Below, piece after piece: positions 35,500 through 43,898 of a stretch of 64,000 nucleotides of DNA. Each line of letters starts with the position of its first letter. Position 1 is the stretch's first letter. The position numbers and the translations under genes are program-made. Source of the stretch: Poindextera sp965277425 (GTDB lineage: Bacteria; Pseudomonadota; Alphaproteobacteria; Caulobacterales; Caulobacteraceae); assembly GCA_965277425.1 (NCBI GenBank), contig CBDICR010000006.1, forward strand, positions 186,001-250,000, in the 5' to 3' direction. The notes under the pieces were generated by a model. It saw only the letters and a list, made by a program, of their open reading frames with translations. It was not told the DNA's origin and made no database searches.

Positions 35500-35513
35500 C
35501 CGTGGCGCTTACG
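35500..35513 (+). repeat. right flanking direct repeat of the IS
   Basis: Exact second copy of CCGTGGCGCTTACG, one base beyond the right inverted end of the element. Together with 34116-34129 it marks the insertion site. Confidence 0.7.
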
Positions 35514-35524
35514 GAGCCTCGAGG

Positions 35525-37012
35525 TCAGGCCGCGGCGGCGGTGCGGCCGAGGACGTCCGGCAGCGCCTCGTTCATGGCGATCAGCAGCTTCTCCGGCTTG
35601 ATCGGCTTTTCGACCACGCACTGCATGCCGTTGTTGATGTAGGACTGCGCGTCCTCCGGATCGGCGTTGGCGGTGAGCGCGATGATCGGCACCGCGCCGG
35701 CCTGGCCGCCCATGGCGCGGATGGCGCGCGTGGCCTCGACGCCGTCCATGCGCGGCATGCGGATGTCCATCAGGATGAGGTCGAAGCGCGCGCTGCGGGC
35801 GGCCTCGACGGCTTCGGCGCCGTCCTCGACGCACTCGCAGGTGCATTCGAACATTTCGCAGAGCGCTTCGGCCACCATGCGGTTGGTGGCGTTGTCGTCG
35901 ACCACCAGCACATGGGCCGACCGTTTCAGCACGCTGTGGGCGTCCTCGGCCTCGGGCGCGTTGGCCTCGGGCGCGAGCAGGCTGAAGACGATGGTGACCC
36001 CGGCGCCGGGGTTGGCGTCGGCGCGGATTTCCCCGCCCATTCGCTCGACCAGCCGGCGACACAGTGTCAGCGCGAGCTTGGCCTGCAGGCCCGCGGCGTC
36101 GGCCTGGACCGCCGGATCGGCGAAGGCGTTGGCCACCCGCTCGGCGGAAAGGCCGCCGCCGGTGTCGCAGACCCGGCCGGTCAGGCGCAGCCCGTCCGCC
36201 GTGCGTTCCGCCTGCAGGCTGGCCTCGACCGCGCCCTGTCGGTTAAGCGAGAGCGCGGTGTCGACCAGGATGTCGAACAGCTGCTGCACGCGCCCGGCGT
36301 CGATCATGGCGCTCAGATTGGGCGGGCCGTCATAGCCGACCAGCAGCGTCACCCCATCCTGGGCCGCACGCGCCTGCCAGCTCGACTGCAAGCCATCCAT
36401 CAGGTCGCGCAGGGCCGCGGGCTGCATTTCCAGCGCCATCTCGCCGGCCTCGGCGCGGCACAGCTCCAGCGCATCGTTGAGGGTGCGCAAGGTGGCTTGG
36501 CTGGACTCGATGATGGTGCGCACGAAGGCCTGCGCGTCGGAGGTCAGAGGCTGGCGCTGCAGAAGATCGGCCAGGGCGATCACCCCGTTCATCGGGGTGC
36601 GCATTTCGTGGTTGAGCATCTCGACGAAGCGGCGGTTCATGGCGGCGGCGTTATGGTCGTCGCTGTGGCGGCGCAGCAGGGCGCGGGTGGAGACCACGCC
36701 GCGGTAGCGGCCGCGCTCGACCACGACCAAGCCGGCCGCCGGTTCGATATGGGCGAGCAAGAGGGCGCAGGCCTCATCGACGCTGGTTTCCGCGCCGACC
36801 GTCAGAGCGGGCGTCATGACGTCCAGGACGCGCAGTCCGGCGTTCTGGGCGCGGATGGCCCCGCGCGCGATCACGCCGATGGGGCGGCCCTGTCTGACCA
36901 CCGCCAGCAGGTCGCAACCCGGCGTATCGAGCATACGGTCGAGGACCGCCCCGCAAAGGCTGGTCGGATCGATCGGATGGACGTATTCGATCAGGCCTGA
37001 AAGACTCGACAT
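35525..37012 (-). CDS. CBS-domain hybrid histidine kinase with degenerate ATP site
   Basis: A 495-residue soluble protein. A CBS pair occupies about 15-115 (LLAVVRQGRPIGVIARGAI and VLDVMTPALTVGAETSVDEA). The dimerisation helix has LNHEMRTPMNGVIAL (His135). A HATPase-like domain (about 205-345) and a receiver domain with VDDNATNR and phospho-acceptor Asp416 (LILMDIRMPRMDG) follow. The ATPase domain looks inactive: where kinases have NLVGNA the sequence reads ILVDTA (248-253), and the G2 glycine loop is replaced by DAAGLQAKLALTL. The CBS pair suggests adenine-nucleotide or similar sensing. Start ATG 37012. It may work as a scaffold, a phosphatase or a phosphotransfer node. Confidence 0.88.
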   Translation of the reverse strand: MSSLSGLIEYVHPIDPTSLCGAVLDRMLDTPGCDLLAVVRQGRPIGVIARGAIRAQNAGLRVLDVMTPALTVGAETSVDEACALLLAHIEPAAGLVVVERGRYRGVVSTRALLRRHSDDHNAAAMNRRFVEMLNHEMRTPMNGVIALADLLQRQPLTSDAQAFVRTIIESSQATLRTLNDALELCRAEAGEMALEMQPAALRDLMDGLQSSWQARAAQDGVTLLVGYDGPPNLSAMIDAGRVQQLFDILVDTALSLNRQGAVEASLQAERTADGLRLTGRVCDTGGGLSAERVANAFADPAVQADAAGLQAKLALTLCRRLVERMGGEIRADANPGAGVTIVFSLLAPEANAPEAEDAHSVLKRSAHVLVVDDNATNRMVAEALCEMFECTCECVEDGAEAVEAARSARFDLILMDIRMPRMDGVEATRAIRAMGGQAGAVPIIALTANADPEDAQSYINNGMQCVVEKPIKPEKLLIAMNEALPDVLGRTAAAA

Positions 37013-37233
37013 TGGCACTGGTGATGCTGTTGGAAGTTCACCATGCCCAACTCTCGCTTGCAAAGTCGTTAAGACCCACAGGCCTCTGAAGACAACCCAT
37101 GCTAAGCTTTAGCGTTCGAACTATCGCATAATACGCGGACGGCGATTTTATTGAGGGTCGATATTTGACTGACCTTGTATAGATCACGCACAACCCCCTG
37201 GGTCGAACAGGCTCGCCGCCGCGGCCCTTTGCC

Positions 37234-37257
37234 TTGACAACGCTTGGGCGCTAGACC
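37234..37257 (+). promoter_or_regulatory. candidate queC promoter, Caulobacter-type
   Basis: TTGACAA (37234-37240) is followed after 9 bp by GCTAGACC (37250-37257), close to the housekeeping consensus TTGACGS, 10-14 bp, GCTANAWC described for Caulobacter. It lies about 45 bp before the queC start. The rest of the 290-bp gap 37013-37302 shows no gene and no preQ1 aptamer that I could recognise. Confidence 0.5.
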
Positions 37258-37302
37258 GGCCTCCTTGGCCAAGCCCCTGGATGACAAGACCTTTTCACCG
37301 CC

Positions 37303-38034
37303 ATGTCTGATGCAATCCCCGACGCCGACGCCGCCCTGGTGCTTCTTTCCGGCGGACAGGACTCCGCCGTCTGCCTGGCCTGGGCGCTGGACCGATATCA
37401 CCGCGTCGAGACGGTCGGGTTCGACTATGGCCAGAGGCACGCCGCTGAGCTGAAGGCCAGGCTGACGGTTCGCCGAAAGGCGGCCAGGCTGTCGCCCGCC
37501 TGGGACGAGCGCCTGGGCCCCGACCATCGGCTGAACATCCGCGCGTTCGGCGCCATCGGCGAGACCGCCATGACCGGCGAGCGCGCCATCGAGACCACCG
37601 ACCGCGGCCTGCCATCAACCTTCGTGCCGGGCCGCAACCTGGTCTTTCTGGTCTATGCCGCGGCGCTGGCCGACCGGCGCGGGCTTGGCGTCCTGGTCGG
37701 CGGCATGTGCGAGACGGACTATTCCGGCTATCCGGACTGTCGGCGCGATACGCTGGACGCGCTGCAGGCGACGCTCAATCTCGGCATGGAACGGGACTTT
37801 GCGATCGAGACGCCGCTGATGCGGTTGACGAAGGCGCAGACCTGGGGCCTGGCCAAGCGGCTCGGCGGCGAGGCCCTGGTCGAGCTGATCGTCAAGGACA
37901 GCCACACCTGTTACCTCAACGAGCGCACCCTACACGACTGGGGCGGCGGCTGCGGCCACTGCCCGGCCTGCGCGCTGCGCGCCAGGGGCTGGGCCGAGTG
38001 GGTCGCGGGCGGGCGCCGGCCATTGTCGCCATGA
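37303..38034 (+). CDS. queC: 7-cyano-7-deazaguanine synthase
   Basis: A 243-residue enzyme that converts 7-carboxy-7-deazaguanine to preQ0 using ATP and ammonia, in queuosine precursor synthesis. The PP-loop SGGQDS lies at 16-21, followed by family blocks VGFDYGQRH, TFVPGRNLVFLVYAAALAD and DYSGYPDCR. The zinc site is in the C-terminal SHTCYLN and GGGCGHCPACALR. It is the first gene of queC-queE-queD and overlaps queE by 4 bp (ATGA). Start ATG 37303. A GTP cyclohydrolase for the first step is not in the window. Confidence 0.97.
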   Translation: MSDAIPDADAALVLLSGGQDSAVCLAWALDRYHRVETVGFDYGQRHAAELKARLTVRRKAARLSPAWDERLGPDHRLNIRAFGAIGETAMTGERAIETTDRGLPSTFVPGRNLVFLVYAAALADRRGLGVLVGGMCETDYSGYPDCRRDTLDALQATLNLGMERDFAIETPLMRLTKAQTWGLAKRLGGEALVELIVKDSHTCYLNERTLHDWGGGCGHCPACALRARGWAEWVAGGRRPLSP

Positions 38035-38663
38035 GCTATGCGGTCAAGGAGATCTACCTGACCCTGCAGGGCGAGGGCGGCCAGGCCGGCCGCGCGGCGG
38101 TCTTCTGCCGCTTCGCCGGCTGTAATCTGTGGAGCGGGCGCGAGCAGGATCGCGGCCAGGCAGTCTGCAATTTCTGCGACACGGACTTTGTCGGCACGGA
38201 TGGGCCGGGCGGCGGGCGGTTCGCGACCGCGCGCCTGCTGGCCGAGGCCGTCGCCGCCTGCTGGGGCGAAGAGCCGCGCGAGCGCCTGGTGGTCTGCACC
38301 GGCGGCGAGCCTCTGCTGCAGCTCGACGCGGCCCTGATCGAGGCGCTCCACGCCGAGGGCTTCTCCATCGCGGTCGAGACCAACGGCACCATCGCCGCGC
38401 CCGCCGGCCTCGACTGGATCTGCGTCAGCCCCAAGGCCGACGCGCCGCTCGCCCAGACGCGCGGCCAGGAGCTGAAGCTTGTCTTCCCGCAGCCGACGGT
38501 CGATCCGGCCCGCTTCGAGGGGCTCGGCTTCGAGCGGTTTTTGCTGCAGCCGCTCGACGGCCCGGATCGGGACGCCAACACCAGGGCGGCCATCGCCTAT
38601 TGTCTTGCCCACCCTCGCTGGCGTCTAAGCCTGCAGACCCACAAGTATCTAGGCCTGCCCTAA
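38031..38663 (+). CDS. queE: 7-carboxy-7-deazaguanine synthase (radical SAM)
   Basis: A 210-residue radical SAM enzyme that makes 7-carboxy-7-deazaguanine from 6-carboxytetrahydropterin. The cluster-binding cysteines form the CX14CX2C variant seen in some QueE enzymes (first Cys in FAGCNLW, then CNFCDTDF). Other motifs are EIYLTLQGEGGQAGR, CTGGEPLLQ and ETNGT. It starts at ATG 38031, overlapping the queC stop. The longer frame back to 37707 lies inside queC and is rejected. Length is short but complete for this subtype. Confidence 0.96.
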   Translation: MSYAVKEIYLTLQGEGGQAGRAAVFCRFAGCNLWSGREQDRGQAVCNFCDTDFVGTDGPGGGRFATARLLAEAVAACWGEEPRERLVVCTGGEPLLQLDAALIEALHAEGFSIAVETNGTIAAPAGLDWICVSPKADAPLAQTRGQELKLVFPQPTVDPARFEGLGFERFLLQPLDGPDRDANTRAAIAYCLAHPRWRLSLQTHKYLGLP

Positions 38664-38669
38664 ACGCCC

Positions 38670-39044
38670 ATGAGCCAACGCATCTTCGAGATCAGCAAGG
38701 CCGCGACTTTCGACGCCGCCCATTATCTGGACGAAGGCCCCGCCGACAGCCGCTATCGCCGGCTGCACGGCCATTCCTTCCGCGTCGAGGCGACCTTGCG
38801 CGGCCGGGCCGACGAACCCTCGGGCTGGGTGGCCGACCTGGCCGCGCTGGACGGCGCCCTGCGCGAGGTGGCCGGCGAGCTGGACCATGGCCTGCTCAAC
38901 GACAAGCCCGGGCTGGAAACGCCGACCCTGGAGCGGCTGTGCCTGTACTTCGCCGAGCGCCTGCAGCCGCAATTCCCGAGCCTGTCTCGCCTGGCCGTCT
39001 CGCGGCCCAGCTTGAGCGAGGCCTGCGCGCTCGACTTGACTTAA
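38670..39044 (+). CDS. queD: 6-carboxytetrahydropterin synthase
   Basis: A 124-residue T-fold enzyme converting dihydroneopterin triphosphate to 6-carboxytetrahydropterin, the step before QueE. Zinc-binding His residues lie in TFDAAHYL and LHGHSF, and a third family block is ELDHGLLND. The catalytic Cys position common in QueD, before HGH, is not obvious here (YRRLHGHSF), a small departure. The operon is queC, queE, queD with a 6-bp gap. ATG at 38670. Confidence 0.93.
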   Translation: MSQRIFEISKAATFDAAHYLDEGPADSRYRRLHGHSFRVEATLRGRADEPSGWVADLAALDGALREVAGELDHGLLNDKPGLETPTLERLCLYFAERLQPQFPSLSRLAVSRPSLSEACALDLT

Positions 39045-39135
39045 GGCCTTGAGTTTCGGCGCCTTGTGGCCATGCTGGGCGGGCGCGATAAAAGCTGCCG
39101 CGGGCCGCGCCCGCTGACCGGACCGAAGTTAGGGT

Positions 39136-40683
39136 ATGGAATTGAGTTCTTCGGGAGAGGTCTACCAGCGCGCCCGCACCCGGATCGGCAAGGTCAGCCG
39201 CTCGACCAAGCTCTTCCAGGCGATCGGCGCCCTGCCGGAAGCGGTCAAGAACTTCGCCTTCAACACCTTCCTGCTCTTCTTCTACAATCAGGTTCTCGGC
39301 GTGAACGCGTTCAAGGCTTCGGCGGTTATCGCCGCGGCCCTGATCATCGACGCGGTCTGCGATCCCCTGATCGGATCCTTTTCCGACGGCCTGAAGAGCC
39401 GGCTCGGCCGCCGGCATCCGCTGATGTACCTCTCGGCCGCGCCGATCGCGATCGGCCTCTACCTGACCTTTTCCCCGCCGCACGGCCTGAACGAGCCCCT
39501 GTTGCTGGGCTGGCTGTTCGCCACCGTGGTCTTCACCCACGTTTCCATGAGCCTCTTCGTGGTGCCCTGGACGGCCCTCTATGCCGAGTTCTCCGACGAC
39601 TATGCCGAGCGGACCACCATCGTCACCTGGCGTTATGGCGTCGGCCTCGTGGGCATGCTGGTCTTTGTGATGGCGACCTGGCGCTACGTCTTCGCCAGCA
39701 CCCGCGCCTATAATCCAGGCCAGCTGAACCCCCACGCCTATGCCCTGTTCGCGCCGATAGCGGCGATCGTGGTGGCGGCCGCGGTGCTCTTGACCACCGA
39801 GCTGACCCGCCGCGAAATCCCCTTCCTGCTGCAGCCGGTGAACAAGGCCCCGCGCTTCAGCCTGCTGCGCGTCTGGCGCGACGTCGCCTCGACCTTCGTC
39901 AATCGCGACTTCCTGATCCTGTTCTTCGGCGTCCTGACCACCGCCGGCGTCACCGGCGCCATCGCCGCGCTCAGCATCTATATGCAGACCTATTTCTGGG
40001 GCCTGACGCCGGAACAGCTGCAATGGTTCTCGATAAGCGTCTTGGGCGCCGTCCTGGCCTTCGTCGCGCTCGGGCCGCTTGGCCGGTGGTTCGACAAGAA
40101 GGCGCTGCTGCTCGGGACCTTCGCGATCCTGATCCTCGACGGCATGGGCGTGATCGGCCTTCGCCTCCTGCACCTTTTGCCGCCCAACGGCTCGACCGTC
40201 CTTTTGACCATACTGATCGCCAATGAGATCTTCCGCGCCTTCATGGGCACGCTTTTGGGCGTCATGTTCGCCTCCATGCTGGCCGACACCATCGACGTGC
40301 AGGAGTTGAATACCGGCCGGCGCCAGGAAGGCGTCTTCGCCGCCGCCCTGGCCTTCTCCGGCAAGGCCACCGGCGGGGTCGGCGCCATCGTCGCCGGCTT
40401 TCTCCTGCAGCAGATCGTGCATTGGCCGGAGCGCGCCAATCCGCACAGCATCGACCCGCACGTCGTCACCCGCCTCGGCCTGACAGCGGGCGTGTTCGTA
40501 CCCTTGCTGCTGGTCGCGCCCTTCATGCTCGCCTCCCGCTACTCGATCACGCGCCAGTCGCACATGCGCATCCGCGAGGAATTGGACCGCCGCCACGCCC
40601 AGGCCCACATCCCGCCCCTGGATGATCTTCCCCTGGACCTGGAGATGGCCCTGACCCCGCCGGCCGCGAAGACGCTGGGCTAG
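39136..40683 (+). CDS. MFS transporter, GPH family
   Basis: A 515-residue inner-membrane transporter with about 12 hydrophobic helices. The GPH (glycoside-pentoside-hexuronide:cation symporter) features are FNTFLLFFYNQVLGV in helix 1, DAVCDPLIGSFSDGLKSRLG with RRHPLMYLSA between helices 2 and 3, and NEIFRAFMGTLLGVMFASML late in the protein. The substrate is probably a sugar or related solute but is unknown. A second member lies at 44114. The MarR gene converges downstream (7 bp). The N-terminal ~30 residues are hydrophilic. Confidence 0.9.
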   Translation: MELSSSGEVYQRARTRIGKVSRSTKLFQAIGALPEAVKNFAFNTFLLFFYNQVLGVNAFKASAVIAAALIIDAVCDPLIGSFSDGLKSRLGRRHPLMYLSAAPIAIGLYLTFSPPHGLNEPLLLGWLFATVVFTHVSMSLFVVPWTALYAEFSDDYAERTTIVTWRYGVGLVGMLVFVMATWRYVFASTRAYNPGQLNPHAYALFAPIAAIVVAAAVLLTTELTRREIPFLLQPVNKAPRFSLLRVWRDVASTFVNRDFLILFFGVLTTAGVTGAIAALSIYMQTYFWGLTPEQLQWFSISVLGAVLAFVALGPLGRWFDKKALLLGTFAILILDGMGVIGLRLLHLLPPNGSTVLLTILIANEIFRAFMGTLLGVMFASMLADTIDVQELNTGRRQEGVFAAALAFSGKATGGVGAIVAGFLLQQIVHWPERANPHSIDPHVVTRLGLTAGVFVPLLLVAPFMLASRYSITRQSHMRIREELDRRHAQAHIPPLDDLPLDLEMALTPPAAKTLG

Positions 40684-40690
40684 CCGGGCC

Positions 40691-41128
40691 TCACGGCTCG
40701 ATCTCGGCGAGCCCGGCCATCACCCGCGTCCAGCCCGCCTGATCAGCCGCCCCCGCCCGGTCGAACACCGCCGACAGGCGCCGCATCTGCGTGCCCGTCA
40801 GCTCCGATTCCAGGCGCCGCCCGTCGGGCGTGAGCGACAGGCGCTTGACGCGGCGGTCCTCGGCATCGGCCAAGGCGGCGATGAGGTCCATGTCTGTGAG
40901 TTGGCGCAGCGGGGCGCTGAGCGCCTGTTTGCTGACGCAGAGGATTTCCAAAAGTCCCTTCACGGAGACTCCGGGCTTACGCCCGACGAAATAGAGAATC
41001 CTGTGATGCACTCGGCCGAGGCCGCGACGCTCGAGGATTTGATCCGGGCGATCGGTGAAGGCGCGATAGCCGAAGAACAAAAGCTCGATGGCGCGGCGCA
41101 GATCGTCCTGGCGAGATTGGGCAACCAT
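40691..41128 (-). CDS. MarR-family transcriptional regulator
   Basis: A 145-residue winged-helix protein: GRVHHRILYFVGRKPGVSVK, LLEILCVSKQALSAPLRQL (recognition helix) and DRRVKRLSLTPDGRRLE (wing). It is divergent from a PLP aminotransferase gene. The gap contains a perfect GGTCAAT-ATC-ATTGACC palindrome and a -35/-10 pair, so it probably represses that gene and itself. The ligand is unknown. Confidence 0.93.
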   Translation of the reverse strand: MVAQSRQDDLRRAIELLFFGYRAFTDRPDQILERRGLGRVHHRILYFVGRKPGVSVKGLLEILCVSKQALSAPLRQLTDMDLIAALADAEDRRVKRLSLTPDGRRLESELTGTQMRRLSAVFDRAGAADQAGWTRVMAGLAEIEP

Positions 41129-41129
41129 A

Positions 41130-41158
41130 TTGACACATTATGGCCGTCCGCATAGCCT
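41130..41158 (+). promoter_or_regulatory. candidate promoter of the aminotransferase gene
   Basis: TTGACA (41130-41135), 17 bp, then TAGCCT (41153-41158), about 40 bp before the aminotransferase start. It lies next to the palindrome at 41166, which would cover the transcription start. Confidence 0.5.
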
Positions 41159-41165
41159 GTCGATA

Positions 41166-41182
41166 GGTCAATATCATTGACC
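41166..41182. promoter_or_regulatory. MarR operator palindrome
   Basis: GGTCAAT-ATC-ATTGACC is a perfect inverted repeat with 7-bp arms, placed between the divergent marR and aminotransferase starts and immediately after the -10 element. The length and position fit MarR-family operators. Confidence 0.6.
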
Positions 41183-41199
41183 CTCATAGGAGGAGGCCG

Positions 41200-42333
41200 A
41201 TGCTGTCGGAGCGCGTTCGCGACCTGAAGGGCTCTCCCGTGCGCGCCATGCTGGAGACCGCGCAACGTCCGGAGGTGATCTCTTTCGCCGGCGGTCTGCC
41301 GGCGCCGGACAGCTTCGCCGACCTCGACTTGCCGGCGCCGCCGCTCGACATGCTGCAATACGGCCCGACCGAGGGCGAGCCGGCGCTGCGCGCCCGGATC
41401 GCCCAGGATCTGCAAGCGCTCGGCCTGGACGCGCCGGCCGAGCGCGTCCTGATCCTCTCCGGCTCGCAGCAGGGTATCGACCTGGCCGCCAAGCTCTTCG
41501 TGGACCGCGGAACCCGCGTCGCGGTCGAGGCGCCGGCCTATCTGGCGGCGCTGCAGGTCTTCCGTTTCTTCGGCGCCGGCCTCCAGGCCCTGGACAGGGC
41601 CGACCCGGTCGCGGGCTGGACGGCCCTGACCCGTCCGGCCCTGGCCTATGTGACGCCCACCTTCCAGAACCCGTCCGGTCACTGCTGGAGCGCGGACGAG
41701 CGCGAGGCGCTCGCCCAGGCCTGCGACGAGGCGGACATCGTTCTGTTCGAGGACGATCCCTATCGCGACCTCGCCTACGATCCGTGCGAACGCCGCCCCG
41801 TCGGCGCGCGCCTGAAGCGGGCCTCGTGGATCTATCAAGGCTCCTTCTCCAAGACCGTCGCGCCGGGGTTGCGGATCGGCTTCCTGGCCGCCTCGGCGGA
41901 CCTCTTCCCCCACCTGGTCAATCTGAAACAGGCGGCGGACCTGCACACCAACCGGCTGAGCCAGTGGTATGCGCTGCGCTATCTGGATGATCCGAACCGC
42001 GCCCAGCGCCTGGGCGGGCTGGTGAACCGCTATCGTCGGCGGCGCGACCTGTTCGCCGCCGCCATGGATCGCCATCTTGGCGGCCTGGCGGACTGGCGGG
42101 TCCCGGCCGGCGGCCTCTTCTTCTGGGCGACGCTGAAATCCGGGGCCGACACCGGCGAACTGCTGCAGCGCGCGCGCCGGCGCAATGTCCTGTTCACCCC
42201 CGGCGAACACTTCTTTGTCGAAAAGCCGAACCCGTCGGCTTCGATGCGCCTCAATTTCAGCCACGCCGATGAAGCCGCAGCCGAGCGGGGCTTGGCGATC
42301 CTGGGGCAATTGCTGCGGGCCGGCGCGCCTTAA
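41200..42333 (+). CDS. PLP-dependent class I aminotransferase
   Basis: A 377-residue fold-type I enzyme of the 2-aminoadipate/MocR-like aminotransferase group. The opening MLEXAQRPEVISFAGGLP-like block (LETAQRPEVISFAGGLP) and YGPTEGEPALRARIAQ are typical. The cofactor Lys is in YQGSFSKTVAPGLRIG, the PLP-binding Asp in LFEDDPYRDLAY, and the carboxylate-binding Arg in SMRLNFSH. There is no DNA-binding domain, so it is an enzyme, not a regulator. The substrate amino acid is unknown. GGAGGA precedes ATG 41200. The adjacent MarR protein and operator suggest inducible expression. Confidence 0.92.
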   Translation: MLSERVRDLKGSPVRAMLETAQRPEVISFAGGLPAPDSFADLDLPAPPLDMLQYGPTEGEPALRARIAQDLQALGLDAPAERVLILSGSQQGIDLAAKLFVDRGTRVAVEAPAYLAALQVFRFFGAGLQALDRADPVAGWTALTRPALAYVTPTFQNPSGHCWSADEREALAQACDEADIVLFEDDPYRDLAYDPCERRPVGARLKRASWIYQGSFSKTVAPGLRIGFLAASADLFPHLVNLKQAADLHTNRLSQWYALRYLDDPNRAQRLGGLVNRYRRRRDLFAAAMDRHLGGLADWRVPAGGLFFWATLKSGADTGELLQRARRRNVLFTPGEHFFVEKPNPSASMRLNFSHADEAAAERGLAILGQLLRAGAP

Positions 42334-42404
42334 GCGGACACCTCCATCGGCGTTGACGCCGCGCGGGATTGTCAGGCGAAAATCCAGTGATAGCGTGCTG
42401 GACG

Positions 42405-43301
42405 ATGCCGAGCCTCATCCATCTGCCGTCCGACGCCACGCCCGACTTGATCGTCGAGGCGCTGAAGACCGACGGCGCCCTGATCCTCGACGGCGTGTTG
42501 AGCGGCGGCCAGGTCGATGCGCTGAGGGCTGAGATCGACCCCTATATGGAGGCCACGGCGAACGGCGCCGACAGCTTCACCGGCTACCAGACCACGCGCA
42601 CCGGCGCGCTCGCGGCCCGCTCGCCCGCCTGCCGCGAGCTGATCCTGCACCCGTCCATCCTCGGCGCGTGCGACGGCTTTCTGCTGCCGTCCTGCGATCG
42701 CTACCAGCTGCACCTGACCCAGGCGATCCGCATCCGCCCCGGCCAGCCGCGACAGGTCCTGCACCGCGATCGCCTGGCCTGGGGCGGCTATCTGCGCGGC
42801 GTCGAGCCGCAGCTGAACACCATCTGGGCCCTGACCGATTTCACTGAGGCCAACGGCGCCACCCAGGTGGTCCCCGGCAGCCCGGCCTGGCCGGACGAGC
42901 GGCGCGCGACGCCGCAGGAGATCGGCTACGCCGAGATGCGGCGCGGCTCGGTGCTGGTCTATTCCGGCTCGGTCATCCATGGCGGCGGCGAGAATCGCAC
43001 CGGCGAGGATCGCATCGGCGTCAACCTCACCTATTGCCTGGGCTGGCTGCGGCAGGAGGAGAACCAGTACCTCTCCTGTCCCCCCGCGATCGCCCGCACC
43101 CTCGATCCGAAACTGCAGGCCCTGCTGGGCTACGCCATGGGCAGCTATGCTTTGGGTTATTTCTCCCCGCCCCTGCCCCCCGGCGAAGGCCCGGAGGTCG
43201 CGCCGCCGCAGGTCGCGCTCGGCGAGACGGCGCAGACCGGATGGGGCGAGGACCTCTACGCCGCGGTATCGGCGCGGATAAGAGAGACGCTGAAGGTCTG
43301 A
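42405..43301 (+). CDS. phytanoyl-CoA dioxygenase (PhyH) family protein
   Basis: A 298-residue Fe(II)/2-oxoglutarate-dependent oxygenase. It has the N-terminal DGALILDGVLSGGQVDALRA, the metal-binding HRDRLAW (His, with Asp two residues on) and the distal His in VIHGGGENRT, followed by Arg for 2-oxoglutarate. GATQVVPGSPAW is also family-typical. It hydroxylates a small molecule that cannot be named. ATG at 42405 has GGA 4 nt upstream. A TTG start at 42369 is possible but adds residues of no conservation. It is a single gene. Confidence 0.9.
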   Translation: MPSLIHLPSDATPDLIVEALKTDGALILDGVLSGGQVDALRAEIDPYMEATANGADSFTGYQTTRTGALAARSPACRELILHPSILGACDGFLLPSCDRYQLHLTQAIRIRPGQPRQVLHRDRLAWGGYLRGVEPQLNTIWALTDFTEANGATQVVPGSPAWPDERRATPQEIGYAEMRRGSVLVYSGSVIHGGGENRTGEDRIGVNLTYCLGWLRQEENQYLSCPPAIARTLDPKLQALLGYAMGSYALGYFSPPLPPGEGPEVAPPQVALGETAQTGWGEDLYAAVSARIRETLKV

Positions 43302-43433
43302 ATCCAATGAGGTTCGGGACAGACTCGCCTTCGCGACCGTTTGTGCTATCGTCTAGGTTGCTCCCGGCGCCATCAGGTGGGCGCCGCAACACGCTTGAGT
43401 TTCGACGACGAGAGCCAACAAAGGAGGGCAACA

Positions 43434-43898
43434 GTGCGCAGCTTACACATCAAGACGTTTGCGTGTATCGCGCTCATGGCGGTATGCGCCAGTTCCGCAA
43501 TAGCGCAGGGCCAGGCGCAGTATCCGCAAGGGGGTGGCGGATACCCGCAGGGCGGCGGGGGAAATTCCGGCGGTGGCATGACCACGATATGCCATTTCAC
43601 GGGCGGGCCTCGAGCCGGGCAAACGCAAGACTACGCCGGCCAGGCTGCGCCTATCCCCGTCGGCGCCACATGTCAGGACGGGATCTCGAGCTACGGTCAG
43701 GCCGTGGCCGGTTCATCGCCATCGTCGTACGACGCTGACGACCACGATCAGCCCGGTCCTCCGAACGGTATGAGCACGGTGTGCTACTTCAACTCCGGAG
43801 TACGCGCCGGACAGAGCCAAGATTATGCGCCGAGACCGGCCGTTTCGGTCGGAACGCCCTGTCAGGACGGAATGGGCAGCTCCGGCGTCGTGCATTGA
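43434..43898 (+). CDS. secreted protein with two Cys-containing repeats
   Basis: 154 residues with the signal peptide VRSLHIKTFACIALMAVCAS and cleavage at AIAQ. After a Gly/Tyr/Gln-rich linker come two tandem repeats: TICHFTGGPRAGQTQDYAGQ ending VGATCQDG, and TVCYFNSGVRAGQSQDYAPR ending VGTPCQDG. They share the pattern TxCxFxxGxRAGQxQDYA, VGxxCQDG, with a Cys pair per repeat suggesting a disulphide-closed loop. The repeat resembles small secreted proteins of soil alphaproteobacteria; function unknown. The start is GTG 43434, with AGGAGG 7 nt upstream, a strong ribosome site. Confidence 0.75.
   Translation: MRSLHIKTFACIALMAVCASSAIAQGQAQYPQGGGGYPQGGGGNSGGGMTTICHFTGGPRAGQTQDYAGQAAPIPVGATCQDGISSYGQAVAGSSPSSYDADDHDQPGPPNGMSTVCYFNSGVRAGQSQDYAPRPAVSVGTPCQDGMGSSGVVH

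Noticed and set aside
37013..37302. preQ1 riboswitch upstream of queC
   Set aside because: Looked for the short aptamer pattern with an A-rich tail overlapping the ribosome site and did not see one; a promoter-like element is present instead.
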